64,000 nucleotides of DNA from Desulfuromonadaceae bacterium (GCA_028712075.1 JAQTQX010000010.1:1-64000); one strand, 5' to 3'; positions 1-7,539 are shown, counted from the stretch's first letter. The notes: generated from the letters alone by a model not told the origin. Program-made: numbers and translations.

Positions 1-133
1 CCACGTTGCGTGATGTGATGTGGGTGGCCGGGTGCTATGATGCGGGCTATTCTTGGCATGGGTGAGATAGTACTGTACGATTTTCACATTAGCAACAGAA
101 ATATGGGGAGTGTCCCTAGTTTTTTCCGTAATT

Positions 134-204
134 GGGTTAACGGCTATGAGTGTGACCGGCGCGGCAGATTTTTCGCCGCGACCGAGTCCACACGAGAGTT
201 GGGA
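134..204 (-). other. attC-like site A, downstream of the AbiJ-like cassette
   Basis: An imperfect palindrome lies just past the 3' end of the first minus-strand gene. The arms GTGTG (150-154) and CACAC, and GCGGC / GCCGC around an AT-rich loop, can pair with internal bulges, and the ends carry GGTTAAC (135-141) and GTTGGGA (198-204), close to the RYYYAAC and GTTRRRY core sites of integron attC elements. Its size and structure match the four better sites further right. This copy has the most degenerate cores, so it is the least certain. Bases 1-133 to its left hold no gene I can support. Confidence 0.5.
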
Positions 205-284
205 AATCTCTTTTCCTCAAATGTGAAGATGTGAATGGCGTCCTAAGGTCCCTGCCGAATGTTCTCGGCAACCCCTTCACTTTT

Positions 285-1187
285 CTACCGCTTTCTCAAA
301 AGCAGCTGAATCATGCTGAAGAGCCGGTGGAATATATAATCAAGGTGATCACTGTCTGAAATCCTCGTCTGAGCCATTTCGCTGTGCCGGATATGGAATG
401 AATTACCTATTTCAGTCAGTTTTTTCGCCTCATCTTCAAGCAATTGTCGGACTTCAGGTTCTTGAGCTGCTTTATTTAACAGGAGTTCAATAGAAAGCTT
501 CTTGTTGTCGGGTCTGTCTATAGTCTTGATACGTTCCCATGCGTCCCACAGTCGCTCTACAGCCTCGCGCCGAAGCGATACGTTGGGATTAAGGAACTTT
601 CGACGAGCTTCCTCCAACATTTGATCAAGTGTGTGATCGCCAGTCCGAAAGATTGCATCAAAAAGGGTTTCTTGAAGAACCGGCGGTGCCAATCTAACTA
701 TGGCTCCGTTTTGATTAAGTTCATAAGCCAGGCCATTACGTGAAAAGAGAGTGTTAATCCTTTCGCAGAACTCATGACGGCCTACTTGAACATCGAAAGT
801 AAGATGATGATGCTGAAAGAATGGATGTAAAGAGCCTTGAATAGGCTTTGCAGAGTTTTTGTAGCAAAACTGTATTATATCAAGTACCTGAAGCGTATCA
901 GGGGCATAAGGTTCAGTACCCCAAGAATATCCGCCTGTTTCGCTTTTCTGAGTTTGCAATGGCCAGTCAATTCCTGGGATCTCCGCTTTTATTGCCATGG
1001 AGAGCGCTTCTTGATTCGTCCCTATAGGAGCTGCTCCGTCGGGGCACAATTCGGGGAACTGGTACCCCAACGCTCCCGTTGATATTAGAGTTTCTATGTA
1101 AGCCACTATCCCGCCCCACACTGCAGGGATAATTGACTGCTCAGTTCGTGGTCTAAGACCTCTTTCTTTATCACTGAAATATTCCAT
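285..1187 (-). CDS. AbiJ-NTD4-like protein (integron cassette gene 5)
   Basis: A 300-residue soluble protein with no signal peptide or membrane segment. The N-terminal block (YFSDKERG, PAVWGGIV, EIPGIDWPL) and the C-terminal helical block (RKFLNP, ERLWDAWERIKT, SFHIRHSE, YIFHRLFSMI) resemble proteins annotated as AbiJ N-terminal domain 4, a domain named after the lactococcal abortive-infection protein AbiJ; this is recognised from memory of the family and no activity is known for it here. The start at 1187 was chosen because GGAGAG stands six bases before it and because the longer reading would run through the attachment site upstream. It is the cassette furthest from the integrase side. A phage-defence role is inference. 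Confidence 0.75.
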   Translation of the reverse strand: MEYFSDKERGLRPRTEQSIIPAVWGGIVAYIETLISTGALGYQFPELCPDGAAPIGTNQEALSMAIKAEIPGIDWPLQTQKSETGGYSWGTEPYAPDTLQVLDIIQFCYKNSAKPIQGSLHPFFQHHHLTFDVQVGRHEFCERINTLFSRNGLAYELNQNGAIVRLAPPVLQETLFDAIFRTGDHTLDQMLEEARRKFLNPNVSLRREAVERLWDAWERIKTIDRPDNKKLSIELLLNKAAQEPEVRQLLEDEAKKLTEIGNSFHIRHSEMAQTRISDSDHLDYIFHRLFSMIQLLLRKR

Positions 1188-1199
1188 TTTACTCTCCAC

Positions 1200-1255
1200 G
1201 ACCAACGGTGCCGCGGCTGACCGGCACTTCGGGCCGGTCTTGCCGCATGTTGAGC
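1200..1255 (-). other. attC-like site B, between the AbiJ-like and FRG cassettes
   Basis: A 56-bp imperfect palindrome. GACCGGC (1219-1225) pairs perfectly with GCCGGTC (1233-1239) around a seven-base loop; outer bases GCCGCGG and TTGCCGC add pairing with a mismatch bulge. The flanks are GACCAAC (1200-1206) and GTTGAGC (1249-1255); the second fits GTTRRRY exactly and the first differs from RYYYAAC by one base. Size, bulged stem and end cores are those of an integron attC recombination site. Confidence 0.75.
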
Positions 1256-1309
1256 TCATCATCTTATTTGTTCCAAAATGCAAAAATCTGGCAAGCCTTA
1301 CAGTTCTGA

Positions 1310-2104
1310 TTAGTTGGAATATTTTTCAATGCTGAGAGCTTTGTTGCAATGTTGGCTGGCACCATATAAATCGGGAAAAAGCGTCGCATGGTTAATATTC
1401 ATCATGTTAAGCGTCCGAAGGCATTCCTCTCGACCACTATCAGGTATCTTTATTTTGATTAAGTGAGCAATATTTTCTTCGTCTTTGTCGTGATTTTCCT
1501 CTATCCAAGTTCTAACAGTGCTGCCAAGTGGCACACGGGTAAAAAGACCGCCTTGGTTCACGAGTCGAGTATTTTCGTCTTGTTGAGGGCGAATGTACGT
1601 AATCACAGAATCATCTGTAGCGCTTGGTTTGACTTTTCGTATTGCGGTGACAATGTTTTTTGAATCACCAAGAGCCCAAACTGCACGATAACCGGAAGAA
1701 GGTGACTGTTGTTTCTCAAATGCAAAGTAAAGAGCTACAAATGGAGAATGTGTCCAATCAAGCAGCGGTGTAGCAAGGCTATTGTGTTGGCCAATTGCCC
1801 ACCATTCGTTTTCGTTTAAATCTCTACGAGGATTTTCTCCGCGGCGACCTCGTGATGCAAGTTTGAACTTTTCCATGTGTCGATTGAGTCGCGCAGTGGT
1901 CGGCTTTTTATTATGCTTTTTGAACAACCTATCAAGGCTCGTTTCTAGCCCCCATTCTGCGTCAAGCTGTCCTCTCCAAATGTATTGGTAGTAATCAAGC
2001 ATCTCTGTTACTACATAATCATGGAAATGTTTCCAAGACGAGAGATTGACATCCATAACTCCCTTATCGACTGTAAGCTCTTCGTATGTTTTTCCTTTTT
2101 CCAT
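1310..2104 (-). CDS. FRG domain protein (integron cassette gene 4)
   Basis: A 264-residue cytoplasmic protein with the FRG domain signature: IWRGQ at residues 42-46 and the stretch around WWAIGQHNSLATPLLDWTHS, followed by VALYFAF. FRG proteins are widespread in defence islands and integron cassettes; their biochemical activity is not established. I chose the ATG at 2104, which has GAGG seven bases upstream, over the longer TTG start that lies inside the attachment site. The gene lacks room for its own promoter and is probably read from upstream cassettes. Family assignment is firm; function is open. Confidence 0.85.
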   Translation of the reverse strand: MEKGKTYEELTVDKGVMDVNLSSWKHFHDYVVTEMLDYYQYIWRGQLDAEWGLETSLDRLFKKHNKKPTTARLNRHMEKFKLASRGRRGENPRRDLNENEWWAIGQHNSLATPLLDWTHSPFVALYFAFEKQQSPSSGYRAVWALGDSKNIVTAIRKVKPSATDDSVITYIRPQQDENTRLVNQGGLFTRVPLGSTVRTWIEENHDKDEENIAHLIKIKIPDSGREECLRTLNMMNINHATLFPDLYGASQHCNKALSIEKYSN

Positions 2105-2113
2105 AATATCCTC

Positions 2114-2172
2114 GTTCAACGACCATAAGCCTGACCGGCCAGCTTTTGGGCCGGTCTTGGCGCTGGTTAGCC
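2114..2172 (-). other. attC-like site C, between the FRG and nuclease cassettes
   Basis: A 59-bp site. GACCGGCC (2133-2140) and GGCCGGTC (2149-2156) form a perfect 8-bp stem with an 8-base loop. The ends are GTTCAAC (2114-2120), an exact RYYYAAC match, and GTTAGCC (2166-2172). The stop codon of the gene at 2167 lies inside the right-hand core, a common economy in gene cassettes. Sites B and C share the inner TGACCGGC stem sequence, so they are related to each other. Confidence 0.8.
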
Positions 2173-3030
2173 ATTTTTTGGCGTGACACCTTCAATCACC
2201 TCAACTCCAAGGATGTTTCTCAGCGGGACGAGTGATTGCGGGAAACTTGACTCCAGTACAAGCAAAGCTCTTGCATTTTGAGCCTGCGCCTCCGAAACCT
2301 GCACTGCCTCCATAACCGCCCGATACTTAACGCACTGAAACAGTCCCCTGACGATGTCGGCTTCTGAAGAAATTGCAGATTTGACTTCTGCCGCCACCCA
2401 ACCCTTCATGTTAAAGAACGAAACATCGAGGCTGTCGCCTGACGGTAAGGGATGCTCAAGGATGCCGATTGGTGTACTTGCTTTTAGTCCAATTGATTCG
2501 GGATTTTTCGCCACATACTCCTTTAGGGCTTTATGATCCTTGCTTTCACCGCCCCCAAATCCTCCTCCTGAAGCCTTGGATACAATCGGAGTGAAATCTG
2601 CAGATGTCGGCTCAAGTGAAAAAAATTCAAGAACTTTTCCCCATCGCGGATACGAGAAAACATGTTGAAGTTCAGCTTCTACAATTGCGCGCTTTTGGCG
2701 TAGCGGCAAGGCCGCAAAATCTTCTTTCTTGACGAGGAACCAACCAATTCCTTCTCCGGGCAAACCAGTACTCTTATTGACAACAAGGCATTGGATCGGC
2801 GGCACCTTCTCTTTCCATTCCTTAGACAGTAGTTCCAGCGACTGTCCTATGCTACCAAGAACATAATTGAGATTGCGAGCGTTGGGCATTGCCAGTTCTT
2901 CAGCAAGATCGGAATAATAAATTGGAACACCGGCTTGCGCTTGACGGACAAGTAAGGGGAATGCTGCACGAGCTCGTTCTTGATATAGTTTGTCACCGGA
3001 AATTGGCTCAGAAATACTCGCTGTGCTCAT
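2167..3030 (-). CDS. PD-(D/E)XK-like nuclease with N-terminal winged-helix-like part (integron cassette gene 3)
   Basis: A 287-residue protein that I do not recognise as a named gene. Residues 38-60 (YYSDLAEEL, then RNLNYVLG) look like a small DNA-binding helical domain, followed by a conserved-looking VVNKSTGLPGEG. A glycine-rich linker (GGGFGGGE, 155-162) leads to a C-terminal region with the order expected of a restriction-like nuclease core: E171, D202 in LDVSFF, E215-V-K217 in AAEVKS, then QCVKY at 232-236. D202, E215 and K217 would be the metal-binding triad. The start has GGAG upstream. A DNase role fits the residues but is inferred; substrate unknown. Confidence 0.7.
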   Translation of the reverse strand: MSTASISEPISGDKLYQERARAAFPLLVRQAQAGVPIYYSDLAEELAMPNARNLNYVLGSIGQSLELLSKEWKEKVPPIQCLVVNKSTGLPGEGIGWFLVKKEDFAALPLRQKRAIVEAELQHVFSYPRWGKVLEFFSLEPTSADFTPIVSKASGGGFGGGESKDHKALKEYVAKNPESIGLKASTPIGILEHPLPSGDSLDVSFFNMKGWVAAEVKSAISSEADIVRGLFQCVKYRAVMEAVQVSEAQAQNARALLVLESSFPQSLVPLRNILGVEVIEGVTPKNG

Positions 3031-3065
3031 AAGCTTCTCCTTGATTGTTCCTCATTTTTGTATTG

Positions 3066-3123
3066 GGGTAACGGCTTGGGAGAACAGCGGCGGTTTCAGG
3101 CCGCTGCTTCTTCCTGGTTAGGC
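3066..3123 (-). other. attC-like site D, between the nuclease and DUF1330-like cassettes
   Basis: A 58-bp palindrome with CAGCGGC (3085-3091) pairing to GCCGCTG (3100-3106) around an eight-base loop. The right end GTTAGGC (3117-3123) is an exact GTTRRRY core; the left end GGGTAAC (3066-3072) keeps only the AAC. Spacing to the flanking genes is the same as at the other cassette junctions. Confidence 0.7.
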
Positions 3124-3954
3124 TTCTCTTCCCATAAAAATTGCAACACGCTCCAAACCGGCGTCTCTGTGAGTTTGTCCTTTTACAAATTCATCGCTTT
3201 CAATGATTGCAAGTAAGTTGCGGCGCTGAGGATAGCGGACAAAAATAAACTTATCCCATCTATCTGCCAGCATACAGTTGTTCTGGGCTTCTAAGAGACA
3301 AACAGGCTTGCCTCCGTATACCGGAAACGCTCCTCTACGAAGCAACTCAAAACCAGCAATTTTAGCATAGCGGTCATAGGCTTCTTGACCGCTAATTTGC
3401 CTGCCGCCAGCTTCTGGTGTTTGATATTCTGCCACAGCTCTGTTCTTATTCAGATTGTAAACAAAGAGTGATTCATCAAGGTTTTGACTTCTTGCAACAT
3501 CCATTTGATATTCATCAGGCCACACTGCAATATTTGGTGCTTTCCAATTTGCGCTGGGAATGCCGCAATCCTTAACGCCCTTGAACAACTGAACCAACCA
3601 TGAAATGGCTTTTACAATACGAAATGTTGCGGACGGCTCGGGCACGATGGCAAGCACAGCAACATTACTGCAAATCAATTTCAAACCAGCTCCAAAGACG
3701 GACATAAACTCGATAGCTGATTTAGAGGATGGAAACTCATCAATAACAATCTCATCTATTTCCATTCCCTCACGAGGAACAGGATCGGCTTTTACTCTAA
3801 ACATCCTTCTGCTTCCGAACTTACCTTTGCTTCCATAAAGCCAGTCATTATATCCTTCAAAGTCACTAATTTTTAAATGGAATATCAATGCAATCTTGTT
3901 TTTACCCGCGCATTTCTCCAACATTTCTCTTGAATTTTCTGCGTTTAAATCCAT
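3118..3954 (-). CDS. Two-domain DUF1330-like protein (integron cassette gene 2)
   Basis: A 278-residue soluble protein of uncertain function. The C-terminal part (FIFVRYPQRRNLLAIIES, then HRDAGLERVAIFMG) closely resembles the DUF1330 ferredoxin-like fold, in which a sheet strand precedes an S-x-E-F turn and a helix ending in H-R-x-A-G-L-E-R. The N-terminal part (EIVIDEFPSSKSAIEFM at about 68-84) has the same layout, so the protein may hold two diverged copies of the domain joined by a linker of about 110 residues. The start ATG at 3954 is weakly supported by its ribosome site. No catalytic residues can be named. Confidence 0.65.
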   Translation of the reverse strand: MDLNAENSREMLEKCAGKNKIALIFHLKISDFEGYNDWLYGSKGKFGSRRMFRVKADPVPREGMEIDEIVIDEFPSSKSAIEFMSVFGAGLKLICSNVAVLAIVPEPSATFRIVKAISWLVQLFKGVKDCGIPSANWKAPNIAVWPDEYQMDVARSQNLDESLFVYNLNKNRAVAEYQTPEAGGRQISGQEAYDRYAKIAGFELLRRGAFPVYGGKPVCLLEAQNNCMLADRWDKFIFVRYPQRRNLLAIIESDEFVKGQTHRDAGLERVAIFMGREA

Positions 3955-3979
3955 TTCAGATTTTCTCCATTGTTTATTT

Positions 3980-4052
3980 GCCTAACGGGGTGCCCCCATG
4001 ACCCGCCCGCCCAGTCTTTTCGGGCGGTCGGCGTCCATGGGGCTGGTTATGC
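3980..4052 (-). other. attC-like site E, between the DUF1330-like and HNH cassettes
   Basis: A 73-bp site with GCCTAAC (3980-3986), an exact core match, and GTTATGC (4046-4052). The inner stem is CCGCCC / GGGCGG around a TC-rich loop, with an outer arm CCCCATG / CATGGGG separated by a bulge, the two-box arrangement typical of attC. In cassette orientation the recombination core would be G^TTAGGC. Confidence 0.8.
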
Positions 4053-4889
4053 CATTTTCCTCTCGTCCAAAGGAGCCCAATATGGTCTGGGGAAATAGGA
4101 ACAAAATCTTTTCAATTGTTTATCGTATTCGTCACTATCACTTAATTCAAATATCTTCTCTAAACACTCATTTGTTTCATTTTGCCATTTAACAAAATTC
4201 ATATACTGGTTGGTGAAATAAAGATAAGCCCATTTCTCTGGTGAATCTTTTTCATAATATTCAACTTTTTTTACAAGCTTCAGAAAACAACCGTCAACGC
4301 TATACCAAATTGATTTAAATTTTGCGGACTTTTCTGGAGGGAGCCAAACATTAATACAATAGTCGGCTTCGTTATTTAACGCTAATTCAGTGTAAGTCTC
4401 TATTTCTCTGTCTATATCGTATATTTCTTCATTGCTTAAATCAGTGATGCTTGATAGTAACAAAATTTTATTGTCATCGACCCAGAACAGGTCTTTGCTT
4501 TTCAATGTGTTAAGGTTGCTTGGCGGACTTATTCTTGTCTTGAATTTTCTCAAAGAAATGGTCTCTAACTCGTCATCGATTTTGACTTGGTATTGAATCT
4601 TGTTGCTTATTTTTTCATAAATCTTTTGCGCCCTTGGCGCATAAATTTTTCTGACGGCCCATCTCATTCTTTCCAATTCATTGTCAAGCTTATTGCTTTT
4701 CCCAGAATTTAAATCATGAAATGTTAAGACGAAATTTTCGAATGAGTCTTCTCCACCCTTTGATTTTGGTATCAAGTGATCAATAGCCATGTCCTCTTCA
4801 CTTACAGGTCTCCCGGTGAAGAAACATTGACCTTTGTATGCCCTATGAATAGCTTTTCTCACATGTGGGTCACTTATTGATATTTTCAT
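4047..4889 (-). CDS. HNH endonuclease-like protein (integron cassette gene 1, next to attI)
   Basis: A 280-residue protein. The HNH metal-finger nuclease motif is in the first 70 residues: CFFTG at 22-26, DHLIPKSKGG at 37-46, N52 and N61/N66. The remaining 210 residues are charged, rich in Lys, Glu, Tyr and Trp, and match no domain I know. The ATG at 4889 has GGAGAAAG just before it; the longer start at 4904 would lie in the recombination core itself. The gene is clearly richer in AT than the housekeeping genes to the right, a sign of transfer. A nuclease role is well supported, its target is not. Confidence 0.8.
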   Translation of the reverse strand: MKISISDPHVRKAIHRAYKGQCFFTGRPVSEEDMAIDHLIPKSKGGEDSFENFVLTFHDLNSGKSNKLDNELERMRWAVRKIYAPRAQKIYEKISNKIQYQVKIDDELETISLRKFKTRISPPSNLNTLKSKDLFWVDDNKILLLSSITDLSNEEIYDIDREIETYTELALNNEADYCINVWLPPEKSAKFKSIWYSVDGCFLKLVKKVEYYEKDSPEKWAYLYFTNQYMNFVKWQNETNECLEKIFELSDSDEYDKQLKRFCSYFPRPYWAPLDERKMA

Positions 4890-4900
4890 TCTTTCTCCGT

Positions 4901-4907
4901 GCATAAC
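4901..4907 (-). other. attI-like recombination core
   Basis: GCATAAC on the plus strand, GTTATGC on the minus strand, immediately upstream of the first cassette gene. It is identical to the right-hand core of attC-like site E (4046-4052). A third copy of the same heptamer, in the same orientation, is at 4980-4986. A lone core with no attC palindrome at the integrase-proximal end of a cassette array is what an attI site looks like. The rest of attI cannot be delimited by eye. Confidence 0.5.
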
Positions 4908-5026
4908 TCGTACTTGACCGGAATACGGTCATCTTCCACTCATTTAAGACTCTTCAAAATATATAACAAAACAATATCGGCATAACTATTCAATAATTAA
5001 ACATTTATACTTATGGATAATATTCT

Positions 5027-5055
5027 GTTTTACCTGTTGACCTGATTCCGGTCAA
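5027..5055 (-). promoter_or_regulatory. Candidate cassette promoter (Pc-like)
   Basis: Reading leftward, TTGACC (5050-5055) is followed after 17 bases by TAAAAC (5027-5032), a good -35 with a fair -10, pointing into the cassette array. The -35 overlaps a hairpin TTGACC-7-GGTCAA (5037-5055 region), and ATTCCGGTCAA (5045-5055) is the exact inverted copy of TTGACCGGAAT at 4914-4924. The AT-rich stretch 4908-5134 otherwise has no gene. Confidence 0.4.
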
Positions 5056-5134
5056 TGCTCCTTGAGGTACTCCTGTCCTGTCGGCCAGGGGCGACATTTC
5101 GTAGCAAGTATAAAATTTTAATTTTGTTGCAATT

Positions 5135-5206
5135 GTTCTGACGGTGCATGGCAAGGGTAAAAAGGATCGAACGGTGCCGATTCCGGAATCGGTTCTTTCC
5201 GGGTTA
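5135..5206 (+). pseudogene. Remnant of a tyrosine recombinase (probable intI fragment)
   Basis: Reading right, codons 5135-5203 spell VLTVHGKGKKDRTVPIPES and a few more residues. L-T-V-x-G-K-G-x-K-D-R-x-V-P-I-P is the beta-strand motif found in the middle of XerC/IntI-type integrases, after the first catalytic Arg and well before the catalytic Tyr. Nothing upstream or downstream continues the protein: a stop codon stands at 5111 and the frame runs into the antisense of dut. Position and divergent orientation relative to the cassettes are as expected for intI. It cannot be active. A remnant of an ordinary phage integrase is the alternative. Confidence 0.7.
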
Positions 5207-5668
5207 ATGGCTCCCCGTAGAACCGAATCCCCCTGCGCCCCGTTCGCTTTCCCGGCTGAATTCCGCTACTACGCTCAAGCCTACCTGCTGTACCGGTACA
5301 AACAACATCTGGCAGACTCTCTCCCCCGGTTCGATCGTATAGGGGGCACTGCCCCGGTTGAGAATCCCTATACCGATTTCACCCTGATAGTCAGAATCAA
5401 TCACGCCAATAGTGTTCGCCAGCACAATGCCATGTTTGATGCCGAGGCCGGAGCGCGGCACCAGCAGCGCCACCAGGCCGGGGTTGTGGATGCTGATGGC
5501 AATGCCGCTCGGAATCAGTATGGTCTCTCCCGGCTGCACGGTTTTCGGACTTTCCAGACAGGCGCGCAGATCGATGGCGGCAGCGCCGTCCGTTGCGTAT
5601 GACGGCAGAGGAATGGTTGTGCCGATGAGCGGATTCATGATTTTGGTTTCAATTTCGGGTCTCTTCAT
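5204..5668 (-). CDS. dut: dUTP diphosphatase
   Basis: A 154-residue trimeric-type dUTPase, hydrolysing dUTP to dUMP and pyrophosphate, which keeps uracil out of DNA and feeds dTMP synthesis. The five family motifs are present: AAIDLRA, PRSGLG, the GVIDSDYQGE uracil-binding hairpin, PGERVCQM, and the C-terminal RGAGGFGSTG. The length matches the Escherichia coli enzyme (about 151). The start at 5668 has GGGGAAA upstream; a longer frame to 5734 has no support. Its stop codon coincides with the end of the recombinase remnant, so an ancient rearrangement broke the integrase right at the 3' end of dut. Confidence 0.95.
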   Translation of the reverse strand: MKRPEIETKIMNPLIGTTIPLPSYATDGAAAIDLRACLESPKTVQPGETILIPSGIAISIHNPGLVALLVPRSGLGIKHGIVLANTIGVIDSDYQGEIGIGILNRGSAPYTIEPGERVCQMLFVPVQQVGLSVVAEFSRESERGAGGFGSTGSH

Positions 5669-5749
5669 GTAAATTTCCCCGTCTGCGAGATGAGTTTCGA
5701 TCAGGCACTCTAGCAGATCAGACCAGCTGTTCACAAGGAGCTATTTAAC

Positions 5750-6730
5750 ATGAAACAACGCGTTGTCAGCGGCATGAGGCCAAGCGGCCGGCTGCATATC
5801 GGTCATTATCACGGGGTACTGGAAAATTGGGTCAAAATGCAGGATTCGTATGACTGCTTCTTTTTTGTCGCGGACTGGCATTCTCTTACCACTGAATATG
5901 CCGATACATCCGGCATTGCCCAGAGTACCCGTGAAATGGTGCTCGACTGGGTGGCTTTTGGACTTGATCCCCAAAAATGTGTGGTATTCCGGCAGAGCCT
6001 TGTTCCGCATCACTCCGAACTGAATCTGATCCTCTCAATGATCACGCCGGTTTCCTGGCTGGAGCGTAATCCAACCTACAAGGAGATGCTTGACAACATT
6101 GAAGCCCGGGATCTCACCACTTTCGGTTTTCTCGGCTATCCGGTGCTGATGGCTGCCGATATTATCCTGTATAAGGCGACTCGTGTTCCGGTGGGGCATG
6201 ATCAGCTGCCTCATCTGGAAATTACCCGCGAAATTGCCCGTCGTTTCAACCATCTGTATGGTGAGGTGTTCCCCGAACCGGAAGCACTGCTGACTGAAAC
6301 TCCCAAGCTTCCCGGTCTGGATGGGCGTAAAATGAGCAAATCGTACAATAACTCGATCTATCTTTCCGACTCGGCAGAAGAGTCCAGCAAAAAAATCATG
6401 GGGATGATGACTGATCCGGCGCGGGTGCGGCGTAACGATCCGGGTGATCCCGAAATCTGTGTGGCATTTAACCTGCACCGCCTTTACGTGCCGGAAGAAA
6501 AACTGGCTGAAATTATGCCGGCCTGCCGCACTGCGGGCATCGGCTGTGTAGAGTGTAAAAAAATACTGGTTACCTGCATGAACGAACGCCTTGCGCCGTT
6601 CCGTACCAAACGTGAAGAACTGGCTGCCAACCCCGGTTTCATTGATGATCTGTTGCAGGACGGAAGCCGCAGGGCGTCCCAGATATCCGATGCGGTCATG
6701 GCTGAGGTAAGGACGGCGCTCAAATTCTGA
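5750..6730 (+). CDS. trpS: Tryptophan--tRNA ligase
   Basis: A 326-residue class I aminoacyl-tRNA synthetase charging tRNA-Trp. The HIGH motif is at 16-19 (LHIGHYHG), KMSKS at 194-198, and the family motif GHDQLPHLEITREIARRFN lies between them, with MTDPARVRRNDPG after KMSKS. AAGGAG lies nine bases before the ATG. It leads a compact run with scpA, scpB and amrB, an order I know from Geobacter-type chromosomes, and is divergent from dut. Confidence 0.97.
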   Translation: MKQRVVSGMRPSGRLHIGHYHGVLENWVKMQDSYDCFFFVADWHSLTTEYADTSGIAQSTREMVLDWVAFGLDPQKCVVFRQSLVPHHSELNLILSMITPVSWLERNPTYKEMLDNIEARDLTTFGFLGYPVLMAADIILYKATRVPVGHDQLPHLEITREIARRFNHLYGEVFPEPEALLTETPKLPGLDGRKMSKSYNNSIYLSDSAEESSKKIMGMMTDPARVRRNDPGDPEICVAFNLHRLYVPEEKLAEIMPACRTAGIGCVECKKILVTCMNERLAPFRTKREELAANPGFIDDLLQDGSRRASQISDAVMAEVRTALKF

Positions 6731-6731
6731 T

Positions 6732-7532
6732 ATGAATACCGAGACGTATCCTCACAGCGAGGAAAAACTGCCTCTGCTGGACGGTCTCCATGAGCAGTAC
6801 AACATCCACCTGGATACGTTTGATGGCCCGATGGATCTGCTGCTGCATCTGATCAGGAAAAATGAACTTGATATCTGCGCTATTTCGATCGCGGTCATCA
6901 CCCGGCAGTATCTTGCTTATATCAAACTGCTGAAAGAGCTTAATCTGGAGGTGGCGGGCGAATTTCTGGTCATGGCGGCAACTCTGCTCCAGATCAAATC
7001 CCGACAGCTTCTCCCGCAGGACGAACAGGAAGAGCCGGAACCTGAGGAGGAAGACCCGCGCAGTGAACTGGTGCGGCGTCTGCAGGAGTATCAGCAGTAC
7101 AAGGAGGCCGGGATGCTGATCGGTGCCCGTGCACTGCTCGGAAGGGAAGTGTTCCTGCGGACTGCTGCAGAGCCGGTACTTGTTGCTGCCCAGAATACTG
7201 AAGGCCCGCTTGAGGTGAGTCTGTTTGAGTTGGTGGACGCATTTCGCGCCCTGCTGCAGAGTATCCCTGAGGAACAGTTTCATGATGTTGCGCCGGGTGA
7301 TTCGCTCAGCATTGCCGACTGCATCAACGAGATCCTGTCACTGCTCCAGGAGCGGGAGACGGTCCAGTTCGACGAGTTGGTCCGGGACGAACTGACCCGT
7401 GAGCGGATCATCGTCACATTTCTGGCACTACTGGAACTCTGCCGGCTCAAGTTGATCCGTATTTTCCAGGTTGACCACCATGGTCCGATCTGGTTTGTTC
7501 CTGCCGTTGCAATGAGCTCCGCCGAGGTGTAA
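6732..7532 (+). CDS. scpA: Segregation and condensation protein A
   Basis: The kleisin subunit of the SMC-ScpAB condensin complex, which bridges the two SMC heads and helps resolve and segregate newly copied chromosomes. The family hallmark FDGPMDLLLHLIRKNELDI is near residue 30; an acidic linker (QEEPEPEEEDPR) follows the first domain, and the C-terminal winged helix carries IIVTFLALLELCRLKLI. The 266 residues are normal for the family. It starts one base after the trpS stop and is followed by scpB seven bases downstream, so the three are co-transcribed. Confidence 0.95.
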   Translation: MNTETYPHSEEKLPLLDGLHEQYNIHLDTFDGPMDLLLHLIRKNELDICAISIAVITRQYLAYIKLLKELNLEVAGEFLVMAATLLQIKSRQLLPQDEQEEPEPEEEDPRSELVRRLQEYQQYKEAGMLIGARALLGREVFLRTAAEPVLVAAQNTEGPLEVSLFELVDAFRALLQSIPEEQFHDVAPGDSLSIADCINEILSLLQERETVQFDELVRDELTRERIIVTFLALLELCRLKLIRIFQVDHHGPIWFVPAVAMSSAEV

Positions 7533-7539
7533 TCCCGTA

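Noticed and set aside
37-234. A 65-codon frame at the left edge
   Set aside because: It runs into attC-like site A, has no ribosome site or recognisable sequence, and reads against the cassette direction.
134-4052. Intergenic hairpins of the first region as simple terminators
   Set aside because: No T tract follows them, they sit at every junction and carry paired recombination cores, which terminators do not.
5144-5602. A 152-codon open frame on the plus strand over dut
   Set aside because: Only its first 20 codons make sense, as the recombinase remnant; the rest is the antisense of dut with no family likeness.
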